This document shows, in pieces, positions 8,561 to 17,375 of a DNA stretch of 17,375 bases (within the stretch, counting starts at the first letter, position 1; every line of letters begins with the position of its first letter). Origin of the DNA: Saccoglossus kowalevskii (lineage: Eukaryota > Hemichordata > Enteropneusta > Harrimaniidae); assembly GCF_000003605.2 (NCBI RefSeq), contig NW_003115361.1, forward strand, positions 1 to 17,375, written 5' to 3'. Position numbers and translations under genes: made by a program. The notes beneath the pieces were generated by a model, which was not told the origin of the DNA, ran no database searches, and was given only the letters and a program-made list of their open reading frames with translations.

Positions 8561-9456
8561 ATGGGACTTGTTTATATGATATCACAGGTAACAATCCCGA
8601 ATGAAACTACCAACTTTGCAATCGCTTCACACAACTTTGTACACAGTTTCTCGTCGATTTTCCTGTGGTCTATTGTGATAGTCTGCTTATTTATGAGGCA
8701 TTCTCGAGACATTTACTTAATGTTTTCGAAATTTAACTGCGGGAGTGTCGTGCCAATGACTTAGGTTAAATATACAAGCAATTTCGCCAACATTTCAACC
8801 GCTTTTTCCAACTTTGCACGCAGTTTTCCAACAGTTTACAGTCAGCTCATGTGAACATCCACAGGCTGCTTTCAACTGGCCTTTATTAAATTTCTTGACT
8901 TTACAACTGCGTGTTTTTATATGCCAACAACTTAGGTCATATAAACAAATACATCTATAAACTTTGAAATCACTTTGATAAACTTTGCAATCACTTTGAA
9001 CAAATTTGCACGGTTTGTTTTTTAAAAAAATACGAAATTTTAAAACTTTTCATTAATTAAACAAATACAAAAATTCCACGATTTTCCACAAGAAATGATT
9101 GACATCACAGTAAGAAAAAATGCATGAATGTCGCCTTATATTTTTTCCGTGCGTGTGATGAAACAAAAAGAAAAAACAACAGCTTCTTTACTCAGTGAGT
9201 CTCCCATGCAAGTACTAACCACGCCCGATTGTGCTTTACTTTAAACACGAGTTGGTCACCTAACAACACAGATGCATGGACTATTTGAAATTGAACCGAA
9301 TTGGCGGCTATTTCATGTTTTTCAAAGTTTCAAAATCGATATCGCTTGCAAAAGTGCCATTTAAAAATGACCTATGACCTCTACATACTTTGAGCAACAC
9401 TACGGTAATGTAACAACAAATTAGGAACTAGTTTTCACATGTTCGACCTTTTAACT
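8561..9456 (+). repeat. Unit 10, short type (896 bp)
   Basis: Lacks the 47-base segment. Cluster C is degraded (CTTTGATAAACTTTGC near 8972), and GCTTCACACAAC replaces GCTTTTCACAAC in cluster A. Its right part carries AAACACGAG, GTAATGTAAC and ATGTTCGACC, a variant set otherwise seen only in unit 17. DR1 is at 9368-9380. Confidence 0.92.
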
Positions 9457-10399
9457 ATGGGACTTGTTTATATGATATCACAGGTAACAATCCCCGAATG
9501 AAAATACCAACTTTGCAATCGCTTTTCACAACTTTGTACACAGTTTCTCGTCGATTTTCCTGTGGTCTATTGTGATAGTCTGCTTATTTATGAGGCATTC
9601 TCGAGACATTTACTTAATGTTTTCGAAATTTAACTGCGGGAGTGTCGTGCCAATGACTTAGGTTAAATATACAAGCAACTTCGCCAACATTTCAACCGCT
9701 TTTTCCTACTTTGCACGCAGTTTTCCAACAGTTTACAGTCAGCTCATGTGAACATCCACAGGCTGCTTTCAACTGGCCTTTATTAAATTTCTTGACTTTA
9801 CAACTGCGTGTTTCTATATGCCAACAACTTAGGTCATATAAACAAATACATCTATAAACTTTGAAATCACTTTTCACAACTTTGCAATCACTTTGAACAA
9901 CTTTGCACGGAGTATTAACAGCATAAATCCCACTACATGCCTGCAGACACAAACAACTTGTTTTTAAAAAAATAGGAAATTTTAAAACTTTTCATTAATT
10001 AAACAAATACAAAAATTCCACGATTTTTCACAAAAAAATGATTGACATCACAGTAAGAAAAAATGCATGAATGTCGCCTTATATTTTTTCCATGCGTGTG
10101 ATGAAACAAAAAGAAAAAACAACAACTTGTTTACTCAGTGAGTTTCCCATGCAAGTACTAACCACTCCCGATTGCGCTTTACTTTAAACATGAGTTGGTC
10201 ACCTAACAACACAGCTGCATGGACTATTTAAAATTGAACCGAATTGTCGGCTATTTCATGTTTTTGAAAGTTTCAAAATCGATATCGCTTGCAAAAGTGC
10301 CTTTTAAAAATGACCTATGACCTCTACATACTTTGAGCAACACTACGGTAATTTAACAACAAATTAGGAACTAGTTTTCACATTTTCGAACTTTTAACT
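9457..10399 (+). repeat. Unit 11, long type (943 bp)
   Basis: An extra C (AATCCCCGAATG, 9488-9499) shifts the 67-codon frame; the same insertion is in unit 18. TTCCTACTTTGC in cluster B is also shared with unit 18. From about 9938 onward the sequence is almost identical to unit 13 (ATAGGAAAT, CCATGCG, CACTCCCGATTGCGC, TTGTCGGC, TTTTTGAAAG). The 47-base segment is at 9911-9957. Confidence 0.92.
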
Positions 10400-11296
10400 A
10401 TGGGACTTGTTAATATGATATCACAGGTAACAATCCCGAATGAAACTACCAGCTTTGCAATCGCTTTTCACAACTTTGTACACAGTTTGTCGTCGATTTT
10501 CCTGTGGTCTATTGTGATAGTCTGCTTATTTATGAGGCATTCTCGAGACATTTACTTAATGTTTTCGAAATTTAACTGCGGGAGTGTCGTGCCAATGACT
10601 TAGGTTAAATATACAAGCAACTTCGCCAACATTTCAACCGCTTTTTCCAACTTTGCACGCAGTTTTCCAACAGTTTACAGTCAGCTCATGTGAACATCCA
10701 CAGGCTGCATTCAACTGGCCTTTATTAAATTTCTTGACTTTACAACTGCGTGTTTCTATATGCCAACAACTTAGGTCATATAAACAAATACATCTATAAA
10801 CTTTGAAATCACTTTGCACAACTTTGCAATCACTTTGAACAACTTTGCACGGTTTGTTTTTAAAAAAAATACGAAATTTTAAAACTTTTCATTAATTAAA
10901 CAAATACAAAAATTCCACGATTTTCCACAAGAAATGATTGACATCACAGTAAGAAAAAATGCATGAATGTCGCCTTATATTTTTTCCGTGCGTGTGATGA
11001 AACAAAAAGAAAAAAATAACAGCTCGTTTAATCAGTGAGTCTCCCATGCAAGTACTAACCACGCCCAATTATGCTTTACTTTACACATGAGTTGGTCACC
11101 TAACAACACAGCTGCATGGACTATTTGAAATTGAACCGAATTGGTGGCTATTTCATGTTTTTCAAAGTTTCAAAATCGATATCGCTTGCAAAAGTGCCAT
11201 TTAAAAATGACCTATGACCTCTACATACTTTGAGCAACACTACGGTAATTTAACAACAAATTAGGAACTAGTTTTCACATTTTCGAACTTTTAACT
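10400..11296 (+). repeat. Unit 12, short type (897 bp)
   Basis: Has TTGTTAATATG at its start (also units 13, 14, 19) and CCAGCTTTGC in cluster A (only unit 14 shares it). Its first 220 or so bases are identical to unit 14 apart from one base lost in unit 14. Private changes are GGCTGCATTC, CAGCTCGTTTAATCAG and TTTACACATG. The 47-base segment is absent. Confidence 0.92.
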
Positions 11297-12238
11297 ATGG
11301 GACTTGTTAATATGATATCACAGGTAACAATCCCGAATGAATCTACCAACTTTGCAATCGCTTTTCACAACTTTGTACACAGTTTGTCGTCGATTTTCCT
11401 GTGGTCTATTGTGATAGTCTGCTTATTTATGAGGCATTCTCGAGACATTTACTTAATGTTTTCGAAATTTAACTGCGGGAGTGTCGTGCCAATGACTTTG
11501 GTTAAATATACAAGCAACTTCGCCAACATTTCAACCGCTTTTTCCAACTTTGCACGCAGTTTTCCAACAGTTTACAGTCAGCCCATGTGAACATCCACAG
11601 GCTGCTTTCAACTGGCCTTTATTAAATTTCTTGACTTTACAACTGCGTGTTTCTATATGCCAACAACTTAGGTCATATAAACAAATACATCTATAAACTT
11701 TGAAATCACTTTTCACAACTTTGCAATCACTTTGAACAACTTTGCACGGAGTATTAACAGCATAAATCCCACTACGTGCCTGCAGACACAAACAACTTGT
11801 TTTTAAAAAAATAGGAAATTTTAAAACTTTTCATTAATTAAACAAATACAAAAATTCCACGATTTTTCACAAAAAAATGATTGACATCACAGTAAGAAAA
11901 AATGCATGAATGTCGCCTTATATTTTTTCCATGCGTGTGATGAAACAAAAAGAAAAAACAACAACTTGTTTACTCAGTGAGTTTCCCATGCAAGTACTAA
12001 CCACTCCCGATTGCGCTTTACTTTAAACATGAGTTGGTCACCTAACAACACAGCTGCATGGACTATTTAAAATTGAACCGAATTGTCGGCTATTTCATGT
12101 TTTTGAAAGTTTCAAAATCGATATCGCTTGCAAAAGTGCCTTTTAAAAATGACCTATGACCTCTACATACTTTGAGCAACACTACGGTAATTTAACAACA
12201 AATTAGGAACTAGTTTTCACATTTTCGAACTTTTAACT
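11297..12238 (+). repeat. Unit 13, long type (942 bp)
   Basis: The TAG that ends the 67-codon frame elsewhere is TTG here (11498-11500), so the open frame runs to 97 codons through cluster B. This is a loss of a stop in one copy, not evidence of a longer gene. From about 11777 rightward it matches unit 11 almost base for base. The 47-base segment is at 11750-11796. Confidence 0.92.
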
Positions 12239-13134
12239 ATGGGACTTGTTAATATGATATCACAGGTAACAATCCCGAATGAAACTACCAGCTTTGCAAT
12301 CGCTTTTCACAACTTTGTACACAGTTTGTCGTCGATTTTCCTGTGGTCTATTGTGATAGTCTGCTTATTTATGAGCATTCTCGAGACATTTACTTAATGT
12401 TTTCGAAATTTAACTGCGGGAGTGTCGTGCCAATGACTTAGGTTAAATATACAAGCAACTTGGCCAACATTTCAACCGCTTTTTCCAACTTTGCACGCAG
12501 TTTTCCAACAGTTTACAGTCAGCTCATGTGAACATCCACAGGCTTCTTTCAACTGGCCTTTATTAAATTTCTTGACTTTACAACTGCGTGTTTCTATATG
12601 CCAACAACTTAGGTCATATAAACAAATACATCTATAAACTTTGAAATCACTTTGCACTACTTTGCAATCACTTTGAACAACTTTGCACGGTTTGTTTTTA
12701 AAAAAATATACGAAATTTTAAAACTTTTCATTAATTAAACAAATACAAAAATTCCACGATTTTCCACAAGAAATGATTGACATCACAGTAAGAAAAAATG
12801 CATGAATGTCGCCTTATATTTTTTCCGTGCGTGTGATGAAACAAAAAGAAAAAACAACAGCTTGTTTTCTCAGTGAGTCTCCCATGCAAGTACTAACCAC
12901 GCCCGATTGTGCTTTACTTTAAACATGAGTTGGTCACCTAACAACACAGCTGCATCGACTATTTGAAATCGAACCGAATTGGCGGCTATTTCATGTTTTT
13001 CAAAGTTTCAAAATCGATATCGCTTGCAAAAGTGCCATTTAAAAATGACCTATGACCTCTACATAGTTTGAGCAACACTACGTTAATTTAACAACAAATT
13101 AGGAACTAGTTTTCACATTTTCGAACTTTTAACT
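12239..13134 (+). repeat. Unit 14, short type (896 bp)
   Basis: Left part matches unit 12 except for a lost G (ATGAGCATTC near 12373), which shifts the 67-codon frame. From CTTGGCC (12459) rightward it switches to variants of unit 15 (GGCTTCTTTC, AAAAATATACG), so an exchange point lies near 12461. GCATCGACT and GAAATCGAACC near 12953 are private. Confidence 0.92.
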
Positions 13135-14032
13135 ATGGGACTTGTTTATATGATATCACAGGTAACAATCCCGAATGAAACTACCAACTTTGCAATCGCT
13201 TTTCACAACGTTGTACACAGTTTGTCGTCGATTTTCCTGTGGTCTATTGTGATAGTCTGCTTATTTATGAGGCATTCTCGAGACATTTAATCAATGTTTT
13301 CGAAATTTAACTCCGAGAGTGTCGTGCCAATGACTTAGGTTAAATATGCAAGCAACTTGGCCAACATTTCAACCGCTTTTTCCAACTTTGCACGCAGTTT
13401 TCCAACAGTTTACAGTCAGCTCATGTGAACATCCACAGGCTTCTTTCAACTGGCCTTTATTAAATTTCTTGACTTTACAACTGCGTGTTTCTATATGCCA
13501 ACAACTTAGGTCATATAAACAAATACATCTATAAACTTTGAAATCACTTTGCACAACTTTGCAATCACTTTGAACAACTTTGCACGGTTTGTTTTTAAAA
13601 AAATATACGAAATTTTAAAACTTTTCATTAATTAAACAAATACAAAAATTCCACGATTTTCCACAAGAAATGATTGACATCACAGTAAGAAAAAATGCAT
13701 GAATGTCGCCTTATATTTTTTCCGTGCGTGTGATGAAACAAAAAGAAAAAAACAACAGCTTGTTTACTCAGTGAGTCTCCCATGCAAGTACTAACCACGC
13801 CCAATTATGCTTTACTTTAAACATGAGTTGGTCACCTAACAACACAGCTGCATGGACTAGTTGAAATTGAACCGAATTGGTGGCTATTTCATGTTTTTCA
13901 AAGTTTCAAAATCGATATCGCTTGCAAAAGTGCCATTTAAAAATGACCTATGACCTCTACATACTTTGAGCAACACTACGGTAATTTAACAACAAATTAG
14001 GAACTAGTTTTCACATTTTCGAACTTTTAACT
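13135..14032 (+). repeat. Unit 15, short type (898 bp)
   Basis: The 67-codon frame is stopped by TAA at 13288-13290, the same codon as in units 1 and 2 but followed by TCAATG. Private changes include CACAACGTTGTAC, CTCCGAGAGTG and GGACTAGTTGAAA. It shares CTTGGCC and GGCTTCTTTC with unit 14 on the left. The 47-base segment is absent and DR1 is at 13944-13956. Confidence 0.92.
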
Positions 14033-14974
14033 ATGGGACTTGTTTATATGATATCACAGGGAACAATCCCGAATGAAACTGCCAACTTTGCAATCGCTTT
14101 TCACAACTTTGTACACAGTTTGTCGTCGATTTTCCTGTGGTCTATTGTGATAGTCTGCTTATTTATGAGGCATTCTCGAGACATTTACTTAATGTTTTCG
14201 AAATTTAACTGCGAGAGTGTCGTGCCAATGACTTAGGTTAAATATACAAGCAACTTCGCCAATATTTCAACCGCTTTTTCCAACTTTGCACGCAGTTTTC
14301 CAACAGTTTACAGTCAGCTCATGTGAACATCCACAGGCTGCTTTCAACTGGCCTTTATTAAATTTCTTGACTTTACAACTGCGTGTTTCTATATGCCAAC
14401 AACTTAGGTCATATAAACAAATACATCAAAAAACTTTGAAATCACTTTGCACAACTTTGCAATCACTTTGAACAACTTTGCACGGAGTATTAACAGCATA
14501 AATCCCACTACGTGCCTGCAGACACCAACAACTTGTTTTTTAAAAAAATACGAAATTTTAAAACTCTTCATTAATTAAACAAATACAAAAATTCCACGAT
14601 TTTCCACAAGAAATGATTGACATCACAGTAAGAAAAAATGCATGAATGTCGCCTTACATTTTTTCCGTGCGTGTGATGAAACAAAAAGAAAAAACAACAG
14701 CTTGCTTACTCAGTGAGTCTCCCATGCAAGTACTAACCACGCCCGATTGTGCTTTACTTTAAACATGAGTTGGTCACCTAACAACACAGCTGCATGGACT
14801 ATTTGAAATTGAACAGAATTGGCGGCTATTTCATGTTTTTCAAAGTTTCAAAATCGATATTGCTTGCAAAAGTGCCATTTAAAAATGACCTATGACCTCT
14901 ACATACTTTGAGCAACACTACGGTAATTTAACAACAAATTAGGAACTAGTTTTCACATTTTCGAACTTTTAACT
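14033..14974 (+). repeat. Unit 16, long type (942 bp)
   Basis: Carries the GGGAAC and CTGCC variants of units 3 and 4, about 11 kb away, with an open 67-codon frame that contains one further change (GCGAGAG for GCGGGAG). Private differences are CATCAAAAAAC, AAACTCTTC, CCTTACATT and GATATTGC. The 47-base segment is at 14486-14532. Confidence 0.92.
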
Positions 14975-15551
14975 ATGGGACTTGTTTATATGATATCACA
15001 GGTAACAATCCCGAATGATACTGCCAACTTTGCAATCACTTTGAACAACTTTGCACGGTGTATTAACAGTATAAAACCCACTACGTGCCTGCAGACACCA
15101 ACAACTAGTTTTTTTTTTTAAATATACGAAATTTTAAAACTTTTCATTAATTAAAAAAATACAAAAATTCCACGATTTTCCACAAGAAATGATTGACATC
15201 ACAGTAAGAAAAAATGCATGAATGTCGCTTATATTTTTTCCCGTGCGTGTGATGAAACAAAAGAAAAAAACAACAGCTTCTTTACTCAGTGAGTCTCCCA
15301 TGCAAGTACTAAACCACGCCCGATTGCGCTTTACTTTAAACACGAGTTGGTCACCTAACAACACAGCTGCATGGACTATTTGAAATTGAACCGAATTGGC
15401 GGCTATTTCATGTTTTTCAAAGTTTCAAAATCGATATCGCTTGCAAAAGTGCCATTTTAAAATGACCTATGACCTCTACATACTTTGAGCAACACTACGG
15501 TAATGTAACAACAAATTAGGAACTAGTTTTCACATGTTCGACCTTTTAACT
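14975..15551 (+). repeat. Unit 17, internally deleted (577 bp)
   Basis: Same cluster A to cluster C fusion as unit 8 (15025-15037), again removing about 369 bases. It sits on a different background: GATACTGCC instead of GAAACTACC, and a diverged 47-base segment (15059-15105, TGTATTAACAG and ATAAAACCC). The usual T5-A7 tract is replaced by eleven T followed by AAATATACG. An extra C lies in CTAAACCACG near 15310. Confidence 0.92.
15025..15037 (+). other. Deletion junction in unit 17 (cluster A fused to cluster C)
   Basis: The same 13-base homology as in unit 8 joins cluster A context (GATACTGC) to cluster C context (ACTTTGAAC). Flanking variants differ from those of unit 8 on both sides. Confidence 0.88.
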
Positions 15552-16493
15552 ATGGGACTTGTTTATATGATACCACAGGTAACAATCCCCGAATGAAACT
15601 ACCAACTTTGCAATCGCTTTTCACAACTTTGTACACAGTTTCTCGTCGATTTTCCTGTGGTCTATTGTGATAGTCTGCTTATTTATGAGGCATTCTCGAG
15701 ACATTTACTTAATGTTTTCGAAATTTATCTGCGGGAGTGTCGTGCCAATGACTTAGGTTAAATATACAAGCAACTTCGCCAACATTTCAACCGCTTTTTC
15801 CTACTTTGCACGCAGTTTTCCAACAGTTTACAGTCAGCTCATGTGAACATCCACAGGCTGCTTTCAACTGGCCTTTATTAAATTTCTTGACTTTACAACT
15901 GCGTGTTTCTATATGCCAACAACTTAGGTCATATAAACAATGACATCTATAAACTTTGAAATCACTTTTCACAACTTTGCAATCACTTTGAACAACTTTG
16001 CACGGAGTATTAACAGCATAAATCCCACTACGTGCCTGCAGACACAAACAACTTGTTTTTAAAAAAATACGAAATTTTAAAACTTTTCATTAATTAAACA
16101 AATACAAAAATTCCACGAATTTCCACAAGAAATGATTGACATCACAGTAAGAAAAAATGCATGAATGTCGCCTTATATTTTTTCCGTGCGTGTGATGAAA
16201 CAAAAAGAAAAAACAACAGCTTGTTTACTCAGTGAGTCTCCCATGCAAGTACCTACCACGCCCAATTATGCTTTACTTTAAACATGAGTTGGTCACCTAA
16301 CAACACAGCTGCATGGACTATTTAAAATTGAACCGAATTGGCGGCTATTTCATGTTTTTGAAAGTTTCAAAATCGATATCGCTTGCAAAAGTGCCTTTTA
16401 AAAATGACATATGACCTCTACATAGTTTGAGCAACACTACGGTAATTTAACAACAAATTAGGAACTAGTTTTCACATTTTCGAACTTTTAACT
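15552..16493 (+). repeat. Unit 18, long type (942 bp)
   Basis: Left half resembles unit 11: extra C in AATCCCCG, CAGTTTCTCG, TTCCTACTTTGC and CAGACACAAAC. Its right part has TTTAAAATTG, TTTTTGAAAG and GTGCCTTTT, as in units 11 and 13. DR1 is damaged (16405-16417, TGACATATGACCT). GATACCACAGG, ACAATGACATC and GTACCTACC are private. The 47-base segment is at 16006-16052. Confidence 0.92.
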
Positions 16494-17375
16494 ATGGGAC
16501 TTGTTAATATGATATCACAGGTAACAATCCCGAATGAAACTACCAACTTTGCAATCGCTTTTCACAACTTTGTACACAGTTTGTCGTCGATTTTCCTGTG
16601 GTCTATTGTGATAGTCTGCTTATTTATGAGGCATTCTCGAGACATTTACTTAATGTTTTCGAAATTTAACTGCGGGAGTGTCGTGCCAATGACTTAGGTT
16701 AAATATACAAGCAACTTCGCCAACATTTCAACCGCTTTTTCCAACTTTGCACGCAGTTTTCCAACAGTTTACAGTCAGCTCATGTGAACATCCACAGGCT
16801 GCTTTCAACTGGCCTTTATTAAATTTCTTGACTTTACAAGTGCGCGTTTCTATATGCCAACAACTTAGGTCATATATACAAATACATCTATAAACTTTGA
16901 AATCACTTTGCACAACTTTGCAATCACTTTGAACATTTTTGCACGGATTATTAACAGCATAAATCCCACTACGTGCCTGCAAATACCAACAACTTGTTTT
17001 TTTTAAAAATACGAATTTTTAAAACTTTTCATTAATTAAACAAATACAAAAATTCCGCGATTTTTCAAAAAAAATGATTGACATCACAGTAAGAAAAAAT
17101 GCATGAATGTCGCCTTATATTTTTTCCATGCGTGTGATGAAACAAAAAGAAAAAACAACAGCTTGTTTACTCAGTGAGTTTCCCATGCAAGTACTAACCA
17201 CTCCCGATTGCGCTTTACTTTAAACATGAGTTCGTCACCTAACAACACAGCTGCATGGACTATTTGAAATTGAACCGAATTGGCGGCTATTTCATGTTTT
17301 TGAAAGCTTCAAAATCGATATCGCTTACAAAAGTGCCTTTTAAAAATGACCTATGACCTCTACATAGTTTGAGCA
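16494..17375 (+). repeat. Unit 19, long type, cut by window end
   Basis: About 60 bases short of a full long unit. It has TTGTTAATATG and an open 67-codon frame. From about 16838 it carries the variants unique to unit 0 (AAGTGCGCG, CATATATAC, GAACATTTTTGC, GGATTATTAAC, CTGCAAA). The 47-base segment is at 16947-16993. The right part follows units 11 and 13 (CCATGCG, CACTCCCGATTGCGC, TTTTTGAAAG). DR1 is intact at 17347-17359. Confidence 0.92.

Larger units (their letters stand above)
1..17375. repeat. Tandem satellite-like array, ~940/~897-bp monomer, fills the window
   Basis: The same sequence recurs head to tail, always in the same orientation, about every 940 or 897 bases from the first base to the last. 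Complete units align nearly end to end with scattered single-base changes and small indels, a few per hundred bases by eye. There are no spacers between units and no unique DNA. Neither edge of the array is in the window, so its true size is larger than 17 kb. The gene-free, AT-rich, homogenised arrangement is typical of eukaryotic satellite DNA. I do not recognise the monomer as a named family. An alternative is a tandemly amplified piece of a larger element such as a spacer or a transposon interior, but no transposon ends or coding domains are visible. Confidence 0.97.

Noticed and set aside
15134-15364. 76-codon antisense frame in unit 17
   Set aside because: Appears only because of single-base indels private to unit 17; the same stretch is closed in other units.
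1-17375. CRISPR array
   Set aside because: Direct repeats are about 900 bases long and abut without spacers, the reverse of CRISPR structure.
1-17375. Transposon or retroelement array
   Set aside because: No transposase, reverse transcriptase or integrase frame, no terminal inverted or long terminal repeats, and no target-site duplications could be seen at unit boundaries.
1-17375. rDNA or 5S/tRNA gene cluster
   Set aside because: No stretch resembles conserved rRNA, and no tRNA cloverleaf or internal A/B-box promoter pair was found in the monomer.

Overview
The whole 17,375-base window is one head-to-tail tandem array of a long satellite-like monomer, with no unique flank at either end. 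I see no credible protein-coding gene, no rRNA or tRNA gene, no CRISPR array and no recognisable transposon. Using the motif ATGGGACTTG as an arbitrary phase mark, it recurs at 635, 1575, 2515, 3414, 4355, 5278, 6200, 7095, 7667, 8561, 9457, 10400, 11297, 12239, 13135, 14033, 14975, 15552 and 16494. This gives 18 whole units (1-18) plus a partial unit at each end (0 and 19). The sequence is AT-rich (about one third G+C by eye). CpG is not obviously depleted. A kilobase-scale, homogenised, non-coding tandem repeat of this kind points to a eukaryotic (probably animal) chromosome, for example heterochromatin or a satellite locus. The species cannot be named from the sequence.

Units come in three size classes. 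Long units are about 940 bases and carry a 47-base segment. Short units are about 895-899 bases and lack that segment (units 3, 7, 9, 10, 12, 14, 15). Two units, 8 and 17, are 572 and 577 bases long and have lost about 369 bases at the same junction. Units 5 and 6 are long-type but carry a further 18-base net loss. Variants are shared in patches between neighbouring and distant units, as expected from unequal exchange and gene conversion. The clearest cases are a near-identical 1.84-kb two-unit repeat (units 11-12 versus 13-14), a block shared by units 10/11 and 17/18 about 6.1 kb apart, and private variants shared by the first and last units 16.8 kb apart.

Each full monomer has an internal structure. 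Three clusters of diverged 21-base subrepeats built on AACTTTGCA lie roughly 170-177 bases apart. An AT-rich block of A/T tracts follows, then a variable middle. Near the end of the unit is a sequence whose complement is AGGTCA-T-AGGTCA, the consensus DR1 nuclear-receptor response element. It is intact in 18 of 20 copies and is the most unexpected signal in the window. Short open frames (at most 97 codons) recur only because the monomer recurs. They are broken in many copies, and their substitutions are mostly amino-acid changing, so I treat them as non-coding.
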